From: Simkaniaceae bacterium
GTDB lineage: Bacteria > Chlamydiota > Chlamydiia > Chlamydiales > Simkaniaceae
NCBI GenBank assembly: GCA_026708385.1
Contig: JAPOVA010000004.1
Location: 1-52,489 of the forward strand
DNA length: 52,489 nucleotides
Direction of reading: 5' to 3'
The notes beneath the pieces were generated by a model. That model was not told where the DNA came from, ran no database searches, and was given only the letters and a program-made list of their open reading frames with translations. The position numbers and the translations under genes were made by a program. Of the stretch, positions 1 through 7,828 are shown in pieces (within the stretch, counting starts at the first letter, position 1; each line of letters starts with the position of its first letter).

Positions 1-502
1 GCGGGGCAAACCACGTACTAAGGCTCAACCATCCTCCCTTGGCAGGCTCAGGCTCAGGCTCAGGTGAAGGGGGCGTGAGTTTCGGTTGTTCGACAACTAC
101 CTCTTCAAGCTCGGGCTTCTCCTTCACCTCCGAGTTGCAACACCCACAACAAACCGCACGCACACCGGGATCTGCGAATGTACACGCAAGAGCACCCGGA
201 GCAACTCCGCTACCGGCAGTACAGCCCGGGACGCCTCCAACAAAAACCCCGGTCACTCCCGCACAGAGGTATCCTATCTGCGCACCCCCATAGGCCACAC
301 CACCTCCAACGGGAATGTCGATACAGGCCACAGTAAGCGCGGTCGCCAAACACTTCGTTTCCCTCATGAAAGCCACACAGCCGACCTTGTCAGCCTTGCG
401 AGCCACTTCAGTCTCCTTCTTGGGAGACCGCACGGGAGCATCTACATCGGACTTTTTTGGAACAGGTTGTGAGGTGATGATGGTATCAAATGCAGTCGCC
501 GT
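1..502 (-). pseudogene. Inc-like membrane protein, copy a; partial at window edge, start codon is ACG
   Basis: Reading leftward from 502 there is one open frame to the window edge. It aligns with the intact protein at 49243-49782: an N-terminal FDTIITSQP block (LDTIMTSKP there), a KADKVG block, a long Gly/Ala/Val-rich hydrophobic stretch of about 80 residues, then EEVVVEQPKL, PEPEPEPAKGGW and WFA near the C-terminus. A two-lobed hydrophobic centre with short hydrophilic ends is the profile of chlamydial inclusion-membrane (Inc) proteins; that role is inferred. The codon aligned with the ATG of the other copies is ACG (500-502), although GGAGG (513-517) is kept 10 bases upstream. No other in-frame ATG, GTG or TTG lies between the upstream stop and the conserved block. 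It is either silenced by a start mutation or uses a very weak start. The 3' end lies outside the window. Confidence 0.6.
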
Positions 503-534
503 AGCTTGTTTTCCTCCACATTTTATGGTGATTC

Positions 535-891
535 ATGCAACGGTATATCATGACACTCATGGAAAGAAACCGAAATCGCCCGACATCATACTTTTATGCA
601 ACAAAAAACGAAAAAATCACCAACCACAAGCAACCTAGGTATATAGGGCTAAGGTCGAGAGCGGATAAGTTAGCGGCCATTATCACAGGGGTTGAGGTTG
701 GAGAGTGCGTGATAGGTGGTGTTTGTGCGGCGGGAGCGGTAGTCGGTGCGCCGGAAATAGCTATACAAATGGAGACATCGGATGCTGTCATAGGTGCGGC
801 GGGCGTGGGAACAGGATGTGGGTGTCTTCTCCGTATAGTGGGAAGTAGTGTGGCAACAGTAGCGTGTTACGTCAAGAGTTTGAGCAAGTGA
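535..891 (+). CDS. Doubtful hydrophobic ORF, possibly a divergent Inc-like relative
   Basis: A 118-codon ORF divergent from the ACG-start gene next door. After a basic, Asn-rich N-terminus it has two Gly/Ala/Val-rich hydrophobic stretches separated by a short polar stretch (about residues 46-75 and 85-112), the two-lobed shape of Inc proteins. A RADKL segment before the first lobe resembles the KADKVG/KTDKVG segment of the family copies at 1-502 and 49243-49782. A second short ORF starts at 893 just after the stop and contains an IGVGNF segment resembling GLGVGN in the 49 kb copy, so this could be a frameshifted family member. No convincing ribosome binding site is present, and similarity in such low-complexity sequence is weak evidence. 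Confidence 0.3.
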   Translation: MQRYIMTLMERNRNRPTSYFYATKNEKITNHKQPRYIGLRSRADKLAAIITGVEVGECVIGGVCAAGAVVGAPEIAIQMETSDAVIGAAGVGTGCGCLLRIVGSSVATVACYVKSLSK

Positions 892-987
892 AATGTTAAA
901 TTGGGCCATGACAATAGCGATGGTGGCGATCGGGGTGGGGAATTTCCGGGCTCTCCATATGACGCGTCAGGAGTTACGGAAGGATAT

Positions 988-1176
988 TCAGTCGGAAGGA
1001 GTCCCTCGTCGTAATAATTCTTCGGCCGTCTCTTTCAAGGTTACGATTCCGTTCGCAAAGCCGACTTCGGTCATCAACCGGTCGATATGACACAATTCGG
1101 TTTCAAGTACATCGATGCGACTTTCCAGCTTGGCGACCAGACGGGTGAGCATATCTTTATCCGTGTGCGTATCCAA
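988..1176 (-). CDS. Small coiled-coil protein, TTG start
   Basis: A 62-residue acidic/amphipathic protein beginning DTHTDKDMLTRLVAKLES, with Leu/Ile heptad spacing through about residue 35 (SlyX-like in size and pattern, but not clearly that family). The start is a TTG at 1174-1176, decided by a near-perfect Shine-Dalgarno AAGGAGGT six bases upstream; no ATG precedes the helix. A strong promoter lies 60-90 bases upstream (1238-1267), so this is very likely a real gene despite its size. It is transcribed away from the trp operon. Whether it regulates that operon is not shown: there is no helix-turn-helix in it. Confidence 0.65.
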   Translation of the reverse strand: MDTHTDKDMLTRLVAKLESRIDVLETELCHIDRLMTEVGFANGIVTLKETAEELLRRGTPSD

Positions 1177-1237
1177 GTTGTAACCTCCTTTTTTCGGAAT
1201 ACTTTCTTACTTTGCCAAAATCGGCTTAAGGCCAAGT

Positions 1238-1267
1238 ATTATATCATGTTTACTTCTATTACGTCAA
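1238..1267 (-). promoter_or_regulatory. Sigma-70/66-type promoter for the 988-1176 gene
   Basis: On the minus strand: -35 TTGACG (1262-1267), an 18-base spacer, and a perfect -10 TATAAT (1238-1243). Transcription should begin near 1231, giving a leader of about 55 bases with a strong ribosome binding site just before the TTG start. Confidence 0.65.
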
Positions 1268-1385
1268 TAGTAATCAAAACTTTAGATTTGCCTACGGGGC
1301 GGGAAGGGGAGTTTTTAGCCCTTTCTCGCGCAAAAAAGTCCCTTTCGTATATAAGAGGGGGGGTCGACCTTCACATAGGTGCCTC

Positions 1386-2879
1386 GTGTTCATCGTTCTC
1401 GGATTACGGCAGTTTTGCGACCTCGGTAAACGGGGGAGTCGGGTTGCCCTCTTCAAAGAATTTGCCTCCGATTTTATCACCCCGATGATGGTCTATCGTA
1501 TCCTTTTCGCCGAGGAAGGAGAGACGGTGTTGTTTGAGTCGGGTGAAAAATCCGACCGGATAGGCCGGTTCTCCCACATAGGGTCGGACCCGGTAGCGGA
1601 GATTCGGTCCCACGGCAGTGAAAGTCGGATACGGGAGGGGAAGCATGTCCGTACGGAAGGGGGAGATCCCCTTACTCATCTTCGCGCTCTGCACAAAAAG
1701 TACCGAGCCGTATCGTCGAGAAGTTCGGTCGGCTTTGCGGGAGGATGTGCCGGATACGTGGCTTACGATGCCGTGCGCTACCGGGAAAAGATCCCGGATA
1801 GCCACTCCGACGGGGGGAAGTTGCCCGATCTCTTTTTCCGTTTTTTCGATACGAGCATCACCTTTGATCACATACGGGAGAGCATGCTCATCGTCCGAGT
1901 AAAGGAATTCGGTGGTGACCCGAACGAGGTATACGAGAAGGGGATGGATGAGATCAACACCCTCTATGGCAAGATCCGCGACGGCGGGGGGGGTATCGGC
2001 AAGGGGGGATACGGAGTACGATCCCGATCGGAAAGCTCGTTCCGGCCGATCTCCTCTCCCGACGATACCGGTTTTCGGGAGAAGGTGGCACGGGCCCGGG
2101 AGTATATCAAATCGGGGGATGTGTTTCAGGTGGTTTTGTCTCGCTCTTTTACGACACCCGTCTCCGTCTCTCCCTTTACGATCTACCGTTCCGTGCGATT
2201 GGTCAGTCCGGCGCCCTACATGTTTTTTATCCGGACGGGTGACTTCGCTCTCGTAGGAGCTTCTCCCGAAAAATCGGTTTCACTTCAGGGTACCGTGTTG
2301 GAGACTATCCCCCTTGCAGGCACGAGACCCCGCGGTGAGACCCCGGAGGAAGATGTGGCGATGGAACGGGAACTGCTGGGCGATCCGAAGGAGGTGGCGG
2401 AACACATGATGCTCGTTGATTTGGGTCGGAATGACCTGGGGCGCGTATCGACTATGGGTTCGGTAACCGTCGGCGATCTGAAAACGGTGCAACGTTTTTC
2501 CCATGTGATGCATATCGCGAGCTTTGTGAGAGGAGAGATTGCCGAAGGTTTTGACGCGATCGATGCGCTGATGGCGACCTTTCCCGCAGGTACGTTGAGC
2601 GGCGCTCCGAAGATTCGAGCGATGGAAATCATCGATGAGCTCGAAACGGACCGGCGGGGTCCTTACGGAGGGACGGTCTGTTTTATCGATCATGCGGGGA
2701 ATTTAGAGTCGTGTATCGCTATTCGGATGGCCGTCATTTCCGAAGGTAAGGCCGTCGTGCGTGCGGGAACCGGCATCGTGTACGACTCCGACCCGGAAAG
2801 AGAGGCGGAGGAAACCCGGCACAAGGCAAAGGGAATTTTAGAGGCGATCCGGCTTGCCGAAGAGGGAGAGATGGATTAG
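1386..2879 (+). CDS. trpE: Anthranilate synthase component I
   Basis: Converts chorismate plus ammonia (from TrpG) to anthranilate, the committed step of tryptophan synthesis. The 497-residue frame covers the whole family. The N-terminal domain has TPMMVY and an LFESG element (equivalent of the Trp-binding LLES site), then GRFSHIGSDP. The C-terminal chorismate-binding domain has GASPEKS, IPLAGTRPRG, DLGRNDLGRVS, the FPAGTLSGAPK signature, YGGTVCFID and RAGTGIVYDSDPERE. Because LLES is conserved as LFES, feedback by tryptophan is plausible. I chose the GTG at 1386: the next in-frame starts (ATG at 1485) would cut into the conserved N-terminus. The ribosome binding site is weak. A TATATA at 1348-1353 could be a -10 box but no good -35 is seen. 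First gene of an eight-gene operon. Confidence 0.95.
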   Translation: MFIVLGLRQFCDLGKRGSRVALFKEFASDFITPMMVYRILFAEEGETVLFESGEKSDRIGRFSHIGSDPVAEIRSHGSESRIREGKHVRTEGGDPLTHLRALHKKYRAVSSRSSVGFAGGCAGYVAYDAVRYREKIPDSHSDGGKLPDLFFRFFDTSITFDHIRESMLIVRVKEFGGDPNEVYEKGMDEINTLYGKIRDGGGGIGKGGYGVRSRSESSFRPISSPDDTGFREKVARAREYIKSGDVFQVVLSRSFTTPVSVSPFTIYRSVRLVSPAPYMFFIRTGDFALVGASPEKSVSLQGTVLETIPLAGTRPRGETPEEDVAMERELLGDPKEVAEHMMLVDLGRNDLGRVSTMGSVTVGDLKTVQRFSHVMHIASFVRGEIAEGFDAIDALMATFPAGTLSGAPKIRAMEIIDELETDRRGPYGGTVCFIDHAGNLESCIAIRMAVISEGKAVVRAGTGIVYDSDPEREAEETRHKAKGILEAIRLAEEGEMD

Positions 2880-2882
2880 GTC

Positions 2883-3473
2883 ATGCTTCTGATTATCGAC
2901 AATTACGACAGCTTTACCTATAACCTCTACCAGCAGGTCGGGGGCAAGATGCCTACCCGGGTCATTCGCAATGACACCCTTTCCGTAGAGGAGATCATAG
3001 CCCTCGAAGGGTTACGGGGCATTGTGATCTCACCGGGTCCCGGTTGTCCGAAAGATGCCGGGGTGTGCGTCCGGTTATATAGGGAGTTACGGGGTAGGGT
3101 GCCCGTCCTCGGGGTTTGTTTGGGGCACCAAGCCCTTGCCGAGGCATTCGGAGGTAGGGTGGTTCTCGCCGACAAACCGGTGCATGGCAAATCGGCCTTG
3201 ATCTTTCACTATAGACAGGCTCTCTTTACCGATCTTCCCCTTCCCTTCGTTGCGGGGCGCTACCATTCCCTCACCGTAGAAAAAAAGAGTTTACCTCCCG
3301 AGTTCATCTTGGAGGCGGAGACGGGTGACGGAGAGGTGATGGCGATGCGTCACACAAGTTACCCTTACTACGGTGTGCAATTTCACCCGGAGTCGATTTT
3401 AACCGAGGAGGGGGTTATGTTGACCGATGCTTTTTTGGTTATCTGTGCCGACTCGGATCGGAATCGATGTTGA
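2883..3473 (+). CDS. trpG: Anthranilate synthase component II (glutamine amidotransferase)
   Basis: Releases ammonia from glutamine for TrpE. At 196 residues it is a normal stand-alone TrpG: it starts MLLIIDNYDSFTYN, has SPGPGCPKDAG, the nucleophile Cys in VLGVCLGHQ, and the His/Glu pair in VQFHPES. It starts three bases after the trpE stop, and its end overlaps the trpD start by seven bases, so translation is probably coupled. PabA is the main alternative (the families share sequence), but position inside the trp operon argues for TrpG; it may serve both enzymes. Confidence 0.95.
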   Translation: MLLIIDNYDSFTYNLYQQVGGKMPTRVIRNDTLSVEEIIALEGLRGIVISPGPGCPKDAGVCVRLYRELRGRVPVLGVCLGHQALAEAFGGRVVLADKPVHGKSALIFHYRQALFTDLPLPFVAGRYHSLTVEKKSLPPEFILEAETGDGEVMAMRHTSYPYYGVQFHPESILTEEGVMLTDAFLVICADSDRNRC

Positions 3474-4459
3474 AGGAGATCTTGGAAACGATCCTGCAGG
3501 GGCGTTCTCTGAACACCGATGAATGTTCGATAGCGATGGAGGAGGTGTTATCGGGTGAAAATGATGTCTTTACCGCGGCATTTCTTGCCCTGATGCGTGC
3601 CAAAGGGGAGACCGCGGAGGAGCTTTTCCGGATCATCCGCATTGTCCGTGAGAAGAGTCGCCCCCTTGTTCTGTCTCCTCCCTTTATCGATATTGTCGGT
3701 ACGGGGGGGGACGACTCCGGATCGGTGAACATATCGACGGGAGCGGCTCTTGTAGTCGCCTCTGCGGGGATGAGGGTGGCAAAACACGGAAATCGTGCAT
3801 TCTCCTCCGCAGCAGGTTCTGCCGATGTGCTCGAAGCACTGGGTATTGCAATAGAGATTTCGCCCGAAAAGGCGGTGGAAACGATAGAAAAGTTGGGAAT
3901 TGTTTTTCTCTTTGCTCCACTCTATCATCCGGCCTTTGCAAAAGTAGCAAGAGTACGTAAGCTTTTGGGTTTTAGAACATTATTCAATCTTTTAGGTCCT
4001 CTATTGCATCCGGCAGACCCCCCTTTCGCCCTTCTGGGAACGGCCTCCGAGGAAATGATGGATAGGTATGCCGACCTACTTCTCTTGCTCGGTGTGAAGC
4101 GGGCGATGGTAGTACATTCCTCGGGGATGGATGAATTGACACCCGTCGGCCCCTGTGACATAGTCGAGGTGCGTGAAGGGAAGAAAGTTCGCGTAATACT
4201 GGATCCCGCCGATTTGGGTATGAAGCGTTGCGATAGGGAGGCCCTTAAGGGGGGAGATGCCGGGAGAAACGGGGAGTTGCTTCTCGAAGCACTTGCGGGA
4301 GGGGAGGGGCCGATCGGGGATGCGCTGGATCTGAACGCGGCTGCGGCCCTCTGCACGGCGGAAGTCGTGTCGACAATGAAGGAGGGTGTTGAGCGGGCAC
4401 GTAACGCTCGCAGGGGGGGAAAGGCGATCGCGCTGGTGGAGAGATGGAAAACTTTTTAG
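3467..4459 (+). CDS. trpD: Anthranilate phosphoribosyltransferase
   Basis: Joins anthranilate to PRPP. The 330-residue length is standard. Seen in the sequence: DIVGTGGDDSGSVNIST (PRPP/Mg site), AKHGNRAFSSAAGSADVLEA (anthranilate/PRPP loop), GIVFLFAPLYHPA, RTLFNLLGPLLHPA, and VVHSSGMDELTP. It overlaps trpG by 7 bases and trpC by 16, unusually tight packing that suggests strict co-translation. Confidence 0.96.
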   Translation: MLKEILETILQGRSLNTDECSIAMEEVLSGENDVFTAAFLALMRAKGETAEELFRIIRIVREKSRPLVLSPPFIDIVGTGGDDSGSVNISTGAALVVASAGMRVAKHGNRAFSSAAGSADVLEALGIAIEISPEKAVETIEKLGIVFLFAPLYHPAFAKVARVRKLLGFRTLFNLLGPLLHPADPPFALLGTASEEMMDRYADLLLLLGVKRAMVVHSSGMDELTPVGPCDIVEVREGKKVRVILDPADLGMKRCDREALKGGDAGRNGELLLEALAGGEGPIGDALDLNAAAALCTAEVVSTMKEGVERARNARRGGKAIALVERWKTF

Positions 4460-5241
4460 ACAAGATCGTGAAGTACAAGGGCGAAGAGGCGAGATTACTC
4501 CGGGTGCGTATGGAGGAGGGCGAAGCAGAATCGATACGGGTGCGTTTTGAGAAAGGAGGGGTAAAGAGCGACGGAGATCGCTTTGCCGATGCGTTGCGGG
4601 CTGACGGACTCTCCGTCATCGCGGAACTGAAAAGGCGCTCTCCTTCGGCAGGATCGATCGGGGAGATTGCCGATCCCGGAGAACTTGCCAAACAATACGA
4701 AGCGGGGGGTGCTTCCGCCCTTTCCGTTTTGACCGATGAGAAGAGTTTCGGGGGTTCCTTGCACGATCTCGGAGCGGTACGGGGAGTTTCCGGTCTCCCC
4801 GTGTTGCGAAAAGACTTCACCGTCGATGTCGCGCAGATTGCGGAGGCATGGTCTTTCGGGGCCGACGCGGTTTTGTTGATCGTGGCCGTTTTGCAGGAGA
4901 AAACGGGGTATTTCGTGCGCGAAGCGGAGAGGATGGGGATGGAGACGGTAGTTGAAGTGGTCGATCAAAAGGAGCTTGATATCGCCCTTGCGGCGCAGAG
5001 TGGTATCATTTTGGTCAATAACCGTGATCTACATACCTTTAAGGTCGATCCGAACACCGCCCTTCGCCTCAAAGAGACCATTCCCCCCGGCCCGGTTTCG
5101 ATTGCGGCATCGGGGATGAAGAATACGGACGATACGAAGCGGGTAAAGGAGGCGGGATTCGATGCTGTTCTGATCGGTCAAACCCTCGTCGAAAGTGCCG
5201 ATCCTGCCGAACTGATTCGGAAAATAAGAGCGGGGGAGTAA
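4444..5241 (+). CDS. trpC: Indole-3-glycerol phosphate synthase
   Basis: Ring-closes CdRP to indole-3-glycerol phosphate. 265 residues, monofunctional TIM barrel (not fused to TrpF). Motifs: VIAELKRRSPSAGSI, LSVLTDEKSFGGSL, VLRKDFTVD (catalytic Lys), LLIVAVL, VEVVDQKELD, NNRDLHTFKVD, SIAASGM and DAVLIGQTLV. The ATG at 4444 lies inside the end of trpD and is placed directly at MENFLDKIVKYK, which matches the usual N-terminus of the family. Confidence 0.96.
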   Translation: MENFLDKIVKYKGEEARLLRVRMEEGEAESIRVRFEKGGVKSDGDRFADALRADGLSVIAELKRRSPSAGSIGEIADPGELAKQYEAGGASALSVLTDEKSFGGSLHDLGAVRGVSGLPVLRKDFTVDVAQIAEAWSFGADAVLLIVAVLQEKTGYFVREAERMGMETVVEVVDQKELDIALAAQSGIILVNNRDLHTFKVDPNTALRLKETIPPGPVSIAASGMKNTDDTKRVKEAGFDAVLIGQTLVESADPAELIRKIRAGE

Positions 5242-5246
5242 AATAG

Positions 5247-5870
5247 GTGACGGAGGTGAAGATCTGCGGTATAACCGATCCGGAGACGGGGCTGTTTGCG
5301 GCCGAGGAGGGGGCGCGTTTCATCGGGTTGATCTTCGACCCCCTCTCCGCAAGAACGGTTTCCGTTGAGCGGGCGCGCAAGATCGTGTCGGCCCTTGCGA
5401 AGACGGAAGCGATTCCCGTAGGGGTCTTTACGGCGCGATGTGTGACCGATCTCGTTTCGATCGTATGCACCACCGAGGTGGGTGCGGTCCAGTTGCACGG
5501 AAAGGAGGTACAGGAGGTGAGCCGTACCCTCCCGGAGGCGCTCATTCGGTTCTATGTTCTCCGTGTTACGCAAGGGGGGGAAGTGTTGGATCGTCCTCCG
5601 CACTTTGCCGATAAGAAGCGTGACTTTCTCCTCTACGACGGCGTGATCCCGGGGACCGGAAAAGCCTTTGACAGGAGTCGGTTCCGGCCGGATCGCTCTT
5701 TCCGGTTTTTTTTGGCAGGGGGACTGTCCCCCGACAATGTGCGAGAGGCGGTCTTCGTCCTCAAACCGACGGGGGTCGACGTAGCGACGGGGGTAGAGGA
5801 CGGAAATACGGGAAGGAAGGATCGTACCCTCATCCGTCTTTTCATCCGGAGGGCAAGGGAAGTAGCATGA
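5247..5870 (+). CDS. trpF: Phosphoribosylanthranilate isomerase
   Basis: Isomerises PRA to CdRP, so it acts before TrpC although its gene lies after trpC. 207 residues, normal for a stand-alone TrpF. It begins TEVKICGIT (catalytic Cys in the KICGIT signature) and contains FIGLIFDPLSARTV, GAVQLHGKE, FFLAGGLSPDN and VDVATGVE. The start is GTG at 5247, five bases after the trpC stop. The stop overlaps the trpB ATG (ATGA). Confidence 0.95.
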   Translation: MTEVKICGITDPETGLFAAEEGARFIGLIFDPLSARTVSVERARKIVSALAKTEAIPVGVFTARCVTDLVSIVCTTEVGAVQLHGKEVQEVSRTLPEALIRFYVLRVTQGGEVLDRPPHFADKKRDFLLYDGVIPGTGKAFDRSRFRPDRSFRFFLAGGLSPDNVREAVFVLKPTGVDVATGVEDGNTGRKDRTLIRLFIRRAREVA

Positions 5871-7063
5871 GGCGGGGGCGGTACGGAAGATTCGGCGGTG
5901 CCTATATTCCCGAAGTCTTTGCCTTTCCCCTGGAGGAACTCACCCGGATGTGGGACGAGATGAGGGATTCGCGTCACTTTATGGAAGAGCTCTCCGCGCT
6001 CTTATCCGATTACGGGGGGCGTCCGACCGCTCTGACCGAGGTACCTCGCTTTGCCGATGCGATTGCGAAGGGTTCTTCATCGCCACGCATTTTTCTGAAG
6101 CGGGAGGATCTTCTCCATACGGGTGCTCACAAGTTGAACAATACGTTGGGGCAATCTCTTCTTGCAAGGAAGATGGGGAAAAAACGTCTGATTGCCGAGA
6201 CGGGGGCCGGACAACACGGTGTTGCGACGGCGACGGCGGCGGCTTGTATGGGGCTTGAATGTGTCGTCTACATGGGAGAAAAGGATACGGTTCGGCAGGC
6301 ACCGAACGTGAGAAAGATGCGTCTTTTGGGGGCGGAGGTGGTTTCCGTAGCGCAGGGGTGTGCCACGTTGAAGAGCGCCATTAACGAGGCAATGCGGGAA
6401 TGGTCGCGGAGTTATGAAACGAGTCATTACTGTCTCGGTTCCGCTCTGGGTCCCCATCCTTACCCCGAGATGGTTTCTTTTTTCCAAAGTGTCATCGGTA
6501 AGGAGGCAAGGGAGGAATTTCTGCGAAGGGTGGGTCGATTGCCCGACCTCGTAGTGGCGTGCGTCGGTGGCGGTTCGAATGCCATCGGCATTTTCGGGGC
6601 GTTCATTCCGGACAAGGGGGTCCGCCTTGTCGGGGTGGAGGGGGGAGGTGTTTCGTCCGAACTCGGTGAACATGCCGCCCGCTTTCACGGGGGAAGACCC
6701 GGAGTGTTGCACGGTACCTATTCCTATGTCTTGCAGGATGAACACGGGCAGATCGCCGAGACGGCATCGGTTTCGGCCGGTCTCGATTATCCCGGAGTCG
6801 GTCCGGAACATGCTCATTTACGGGAAGAGAGGCGGGCCGAGTATGTGTTTGCAAGGGATGGGGAGGCGCTCTCGGCCTTCAGGATGTTGAGTCGGCAAGA
6901 GGGGATTATTCCGGCATTGGAGACGGCCCATGCCCTTGCCTATTTGGTCCGAGAAGGTCCCTCGTATGGGACGGGTGAGGCGATTTTGGTCAATCTGTCG
7001 GGGCGAGGAGAGAAAGATCTGCCGAGTGTGTTTGCCCTTGAAGGGGAGGAGGATTCGAAGTGA
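5867..7063 (+). CDS. trpB: Tryptophan synthase beta chain
   Basis: Condenses indole with serine to give tryptophan, using PLP, in an alpha2-beta2 complex with TrpA. The 398-residue protein is a standard TrpB1: FGGAYIPE near the start, the PLP lysine in HTGAHKLNNTLGQ, AETGAGQHGVATATA, VACVGGGSNAIG (phosphate-binding loop), VGVEGGG, SAGLDYPGVGPEH, and NLSGRGEKDL at the end. Its start overlaps the trpF stop by four bases, and its stop overlaps the trpA GTG by four. Confidence 0.97.
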   Translation: MRRGRYGRFGGAYIPEVFAFPLEELTRMWDEMRDSRHFMEELSALLSDYGGRPTALTEVPRFADAIAKGSSSPRIFLKREDLLHTGAHKLNNTLGQSLLARKMGKKRLIAETGAGQHGVATATAAACMGLECVVYMGEKDTVRQAPNVRKMRLLGAEVVSVAQGCATLKSAINEAMREWSRSYETSHYCLGSALGPHPYPEMVSFFQSVIGKEAREEFLRRVGRLPDLVVACVGGGSNAIGIFGAFIPDKGVRLVGVEGGGVSSELGEHAARFHGGRPGVLHGTYSYVLQDEHGQIAETASVSAGLDYPGVGPEHAHLREERRAEYVFARDGEALSAFRMLSRQEGIIPALETAHALAYLVREGPSYGTGEAILVNLSGRGEKDLPSVFALEGEEDSK

Positions 7064-7827
7064 TTCGTGAGGCGTTTACGAAGGGGAAAAGGTACATCGG
7101 TTACCTGACGGCGGGTGACGGAGGTGTAACGAGAAGTAAGGAGATGGCGTTGGCGATGATTGACGGAGGGGTCGATCTCTTGGAGATCGGGCTACCCTTT
7201 TCCGAGCCCGTTGCGGACGGTCCCGTGATCCGGGGGGCCGTTGAAAGGGCGTTGAAGGCCGGTACGTCGCCCGGCGACGTGTTGGTTGTGGCGGATGAGA
7301 TCCGAAAAGTGAGCACCGTTCCGATTCTGATTATGACCTACTACAATCCGATTCTTTCGGGAGGCCTTGCTTTTTTACGGGAGGCGAAACGGGTCGGGGT
7401 GAACGGTCTTTTGATCGTCGATCTTCCCCCCGAGGAAGCGGGAGAGTATCTCTCCCTTATGAAGGAAGTTCGATTGGAGACGGTCTTTTTAGTGGCTCCG
7501 TCGACTCCCCCGGAGAGGGTACCGTTGATCTGTCGCGTCTCTTCCGGATTTGTCTACTATGCGTGTCGAAAGGGGACGACCGGGATGAGGAAGGGCTATT
7601 CGGACGACCTATCGGAAAAGGTGGCGATGATTCGATCGCACACCGATCTCCCCGTTGCCGTCGGATTCGGGGTTGCTTCGGCCGACACGGCCGAGAAGAT
7701 TTTACGGAGTGCCGACGGATTCATCGTAGGATCGCTCTTTGTCGATACGGCGCATCGTGCGAAAGATCCGGTTGAATTGACAAGGGTAGTAGCATCGCTC
7801 GATCCCCGGGAAAAGGGGTATAGGTAA
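7060..7827 (+). CDS. trpA: Tryptophan synthase alpha chain
   Basis: Cleaves indole-3-glycerol phosphate to indole and glyceraldehyde 3-phosphate and channels indole to TrpB. 255 residues, TIM barrel. The catalytic Glu lies in LLEIGLPFSEP and the catalytic Asp in VADGPVIRGA. MTYYNPIL, VDLPPEEAGEY, FVYYACRKGTTGMR and VAVGFGV follow in the expected order. The GTG start at 7060 overlaps the trpB stop (GTGA). Without that overlap no other start keeps the conserved N-terminus. Confidence 0.96.
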   Translation: MIREAFTKGKRYIGYLTAGDGGVTRSKEMALAMIDGGVDLLEIGLPFSEPVADGPVIRGAVERALKAGTSPGDVLVVADEIRKVSTVPILIMTYYNPILSGGLAFLREAKRVGVNGLLIVDLPPEEAGEYLSLMKEVRLETVFLVAPSTPPERVPLICRVSSGFVYYACRKGTTGMRKGYSDDLSEKVAMIRSHTDLPVAVGFGVASADTAEKILRSADGFIVGSLFVDTAHRAKDPVELTRVVASLDPREKGYR

Positions 7828-7828
7828 G

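Noticed and set aside
1290-1385. trp attenuator (leader peptide plus terminator) before trpE
   Set aside because: No short ORF with tandem Trp codons and no stable hairpin with a T-run; only imperfect G-run/C-run pairing.
6077-6817. 246-codon minus-strand ORF
   Set aside because: Antisense shadow of trpB, which has the full set of family motifs.
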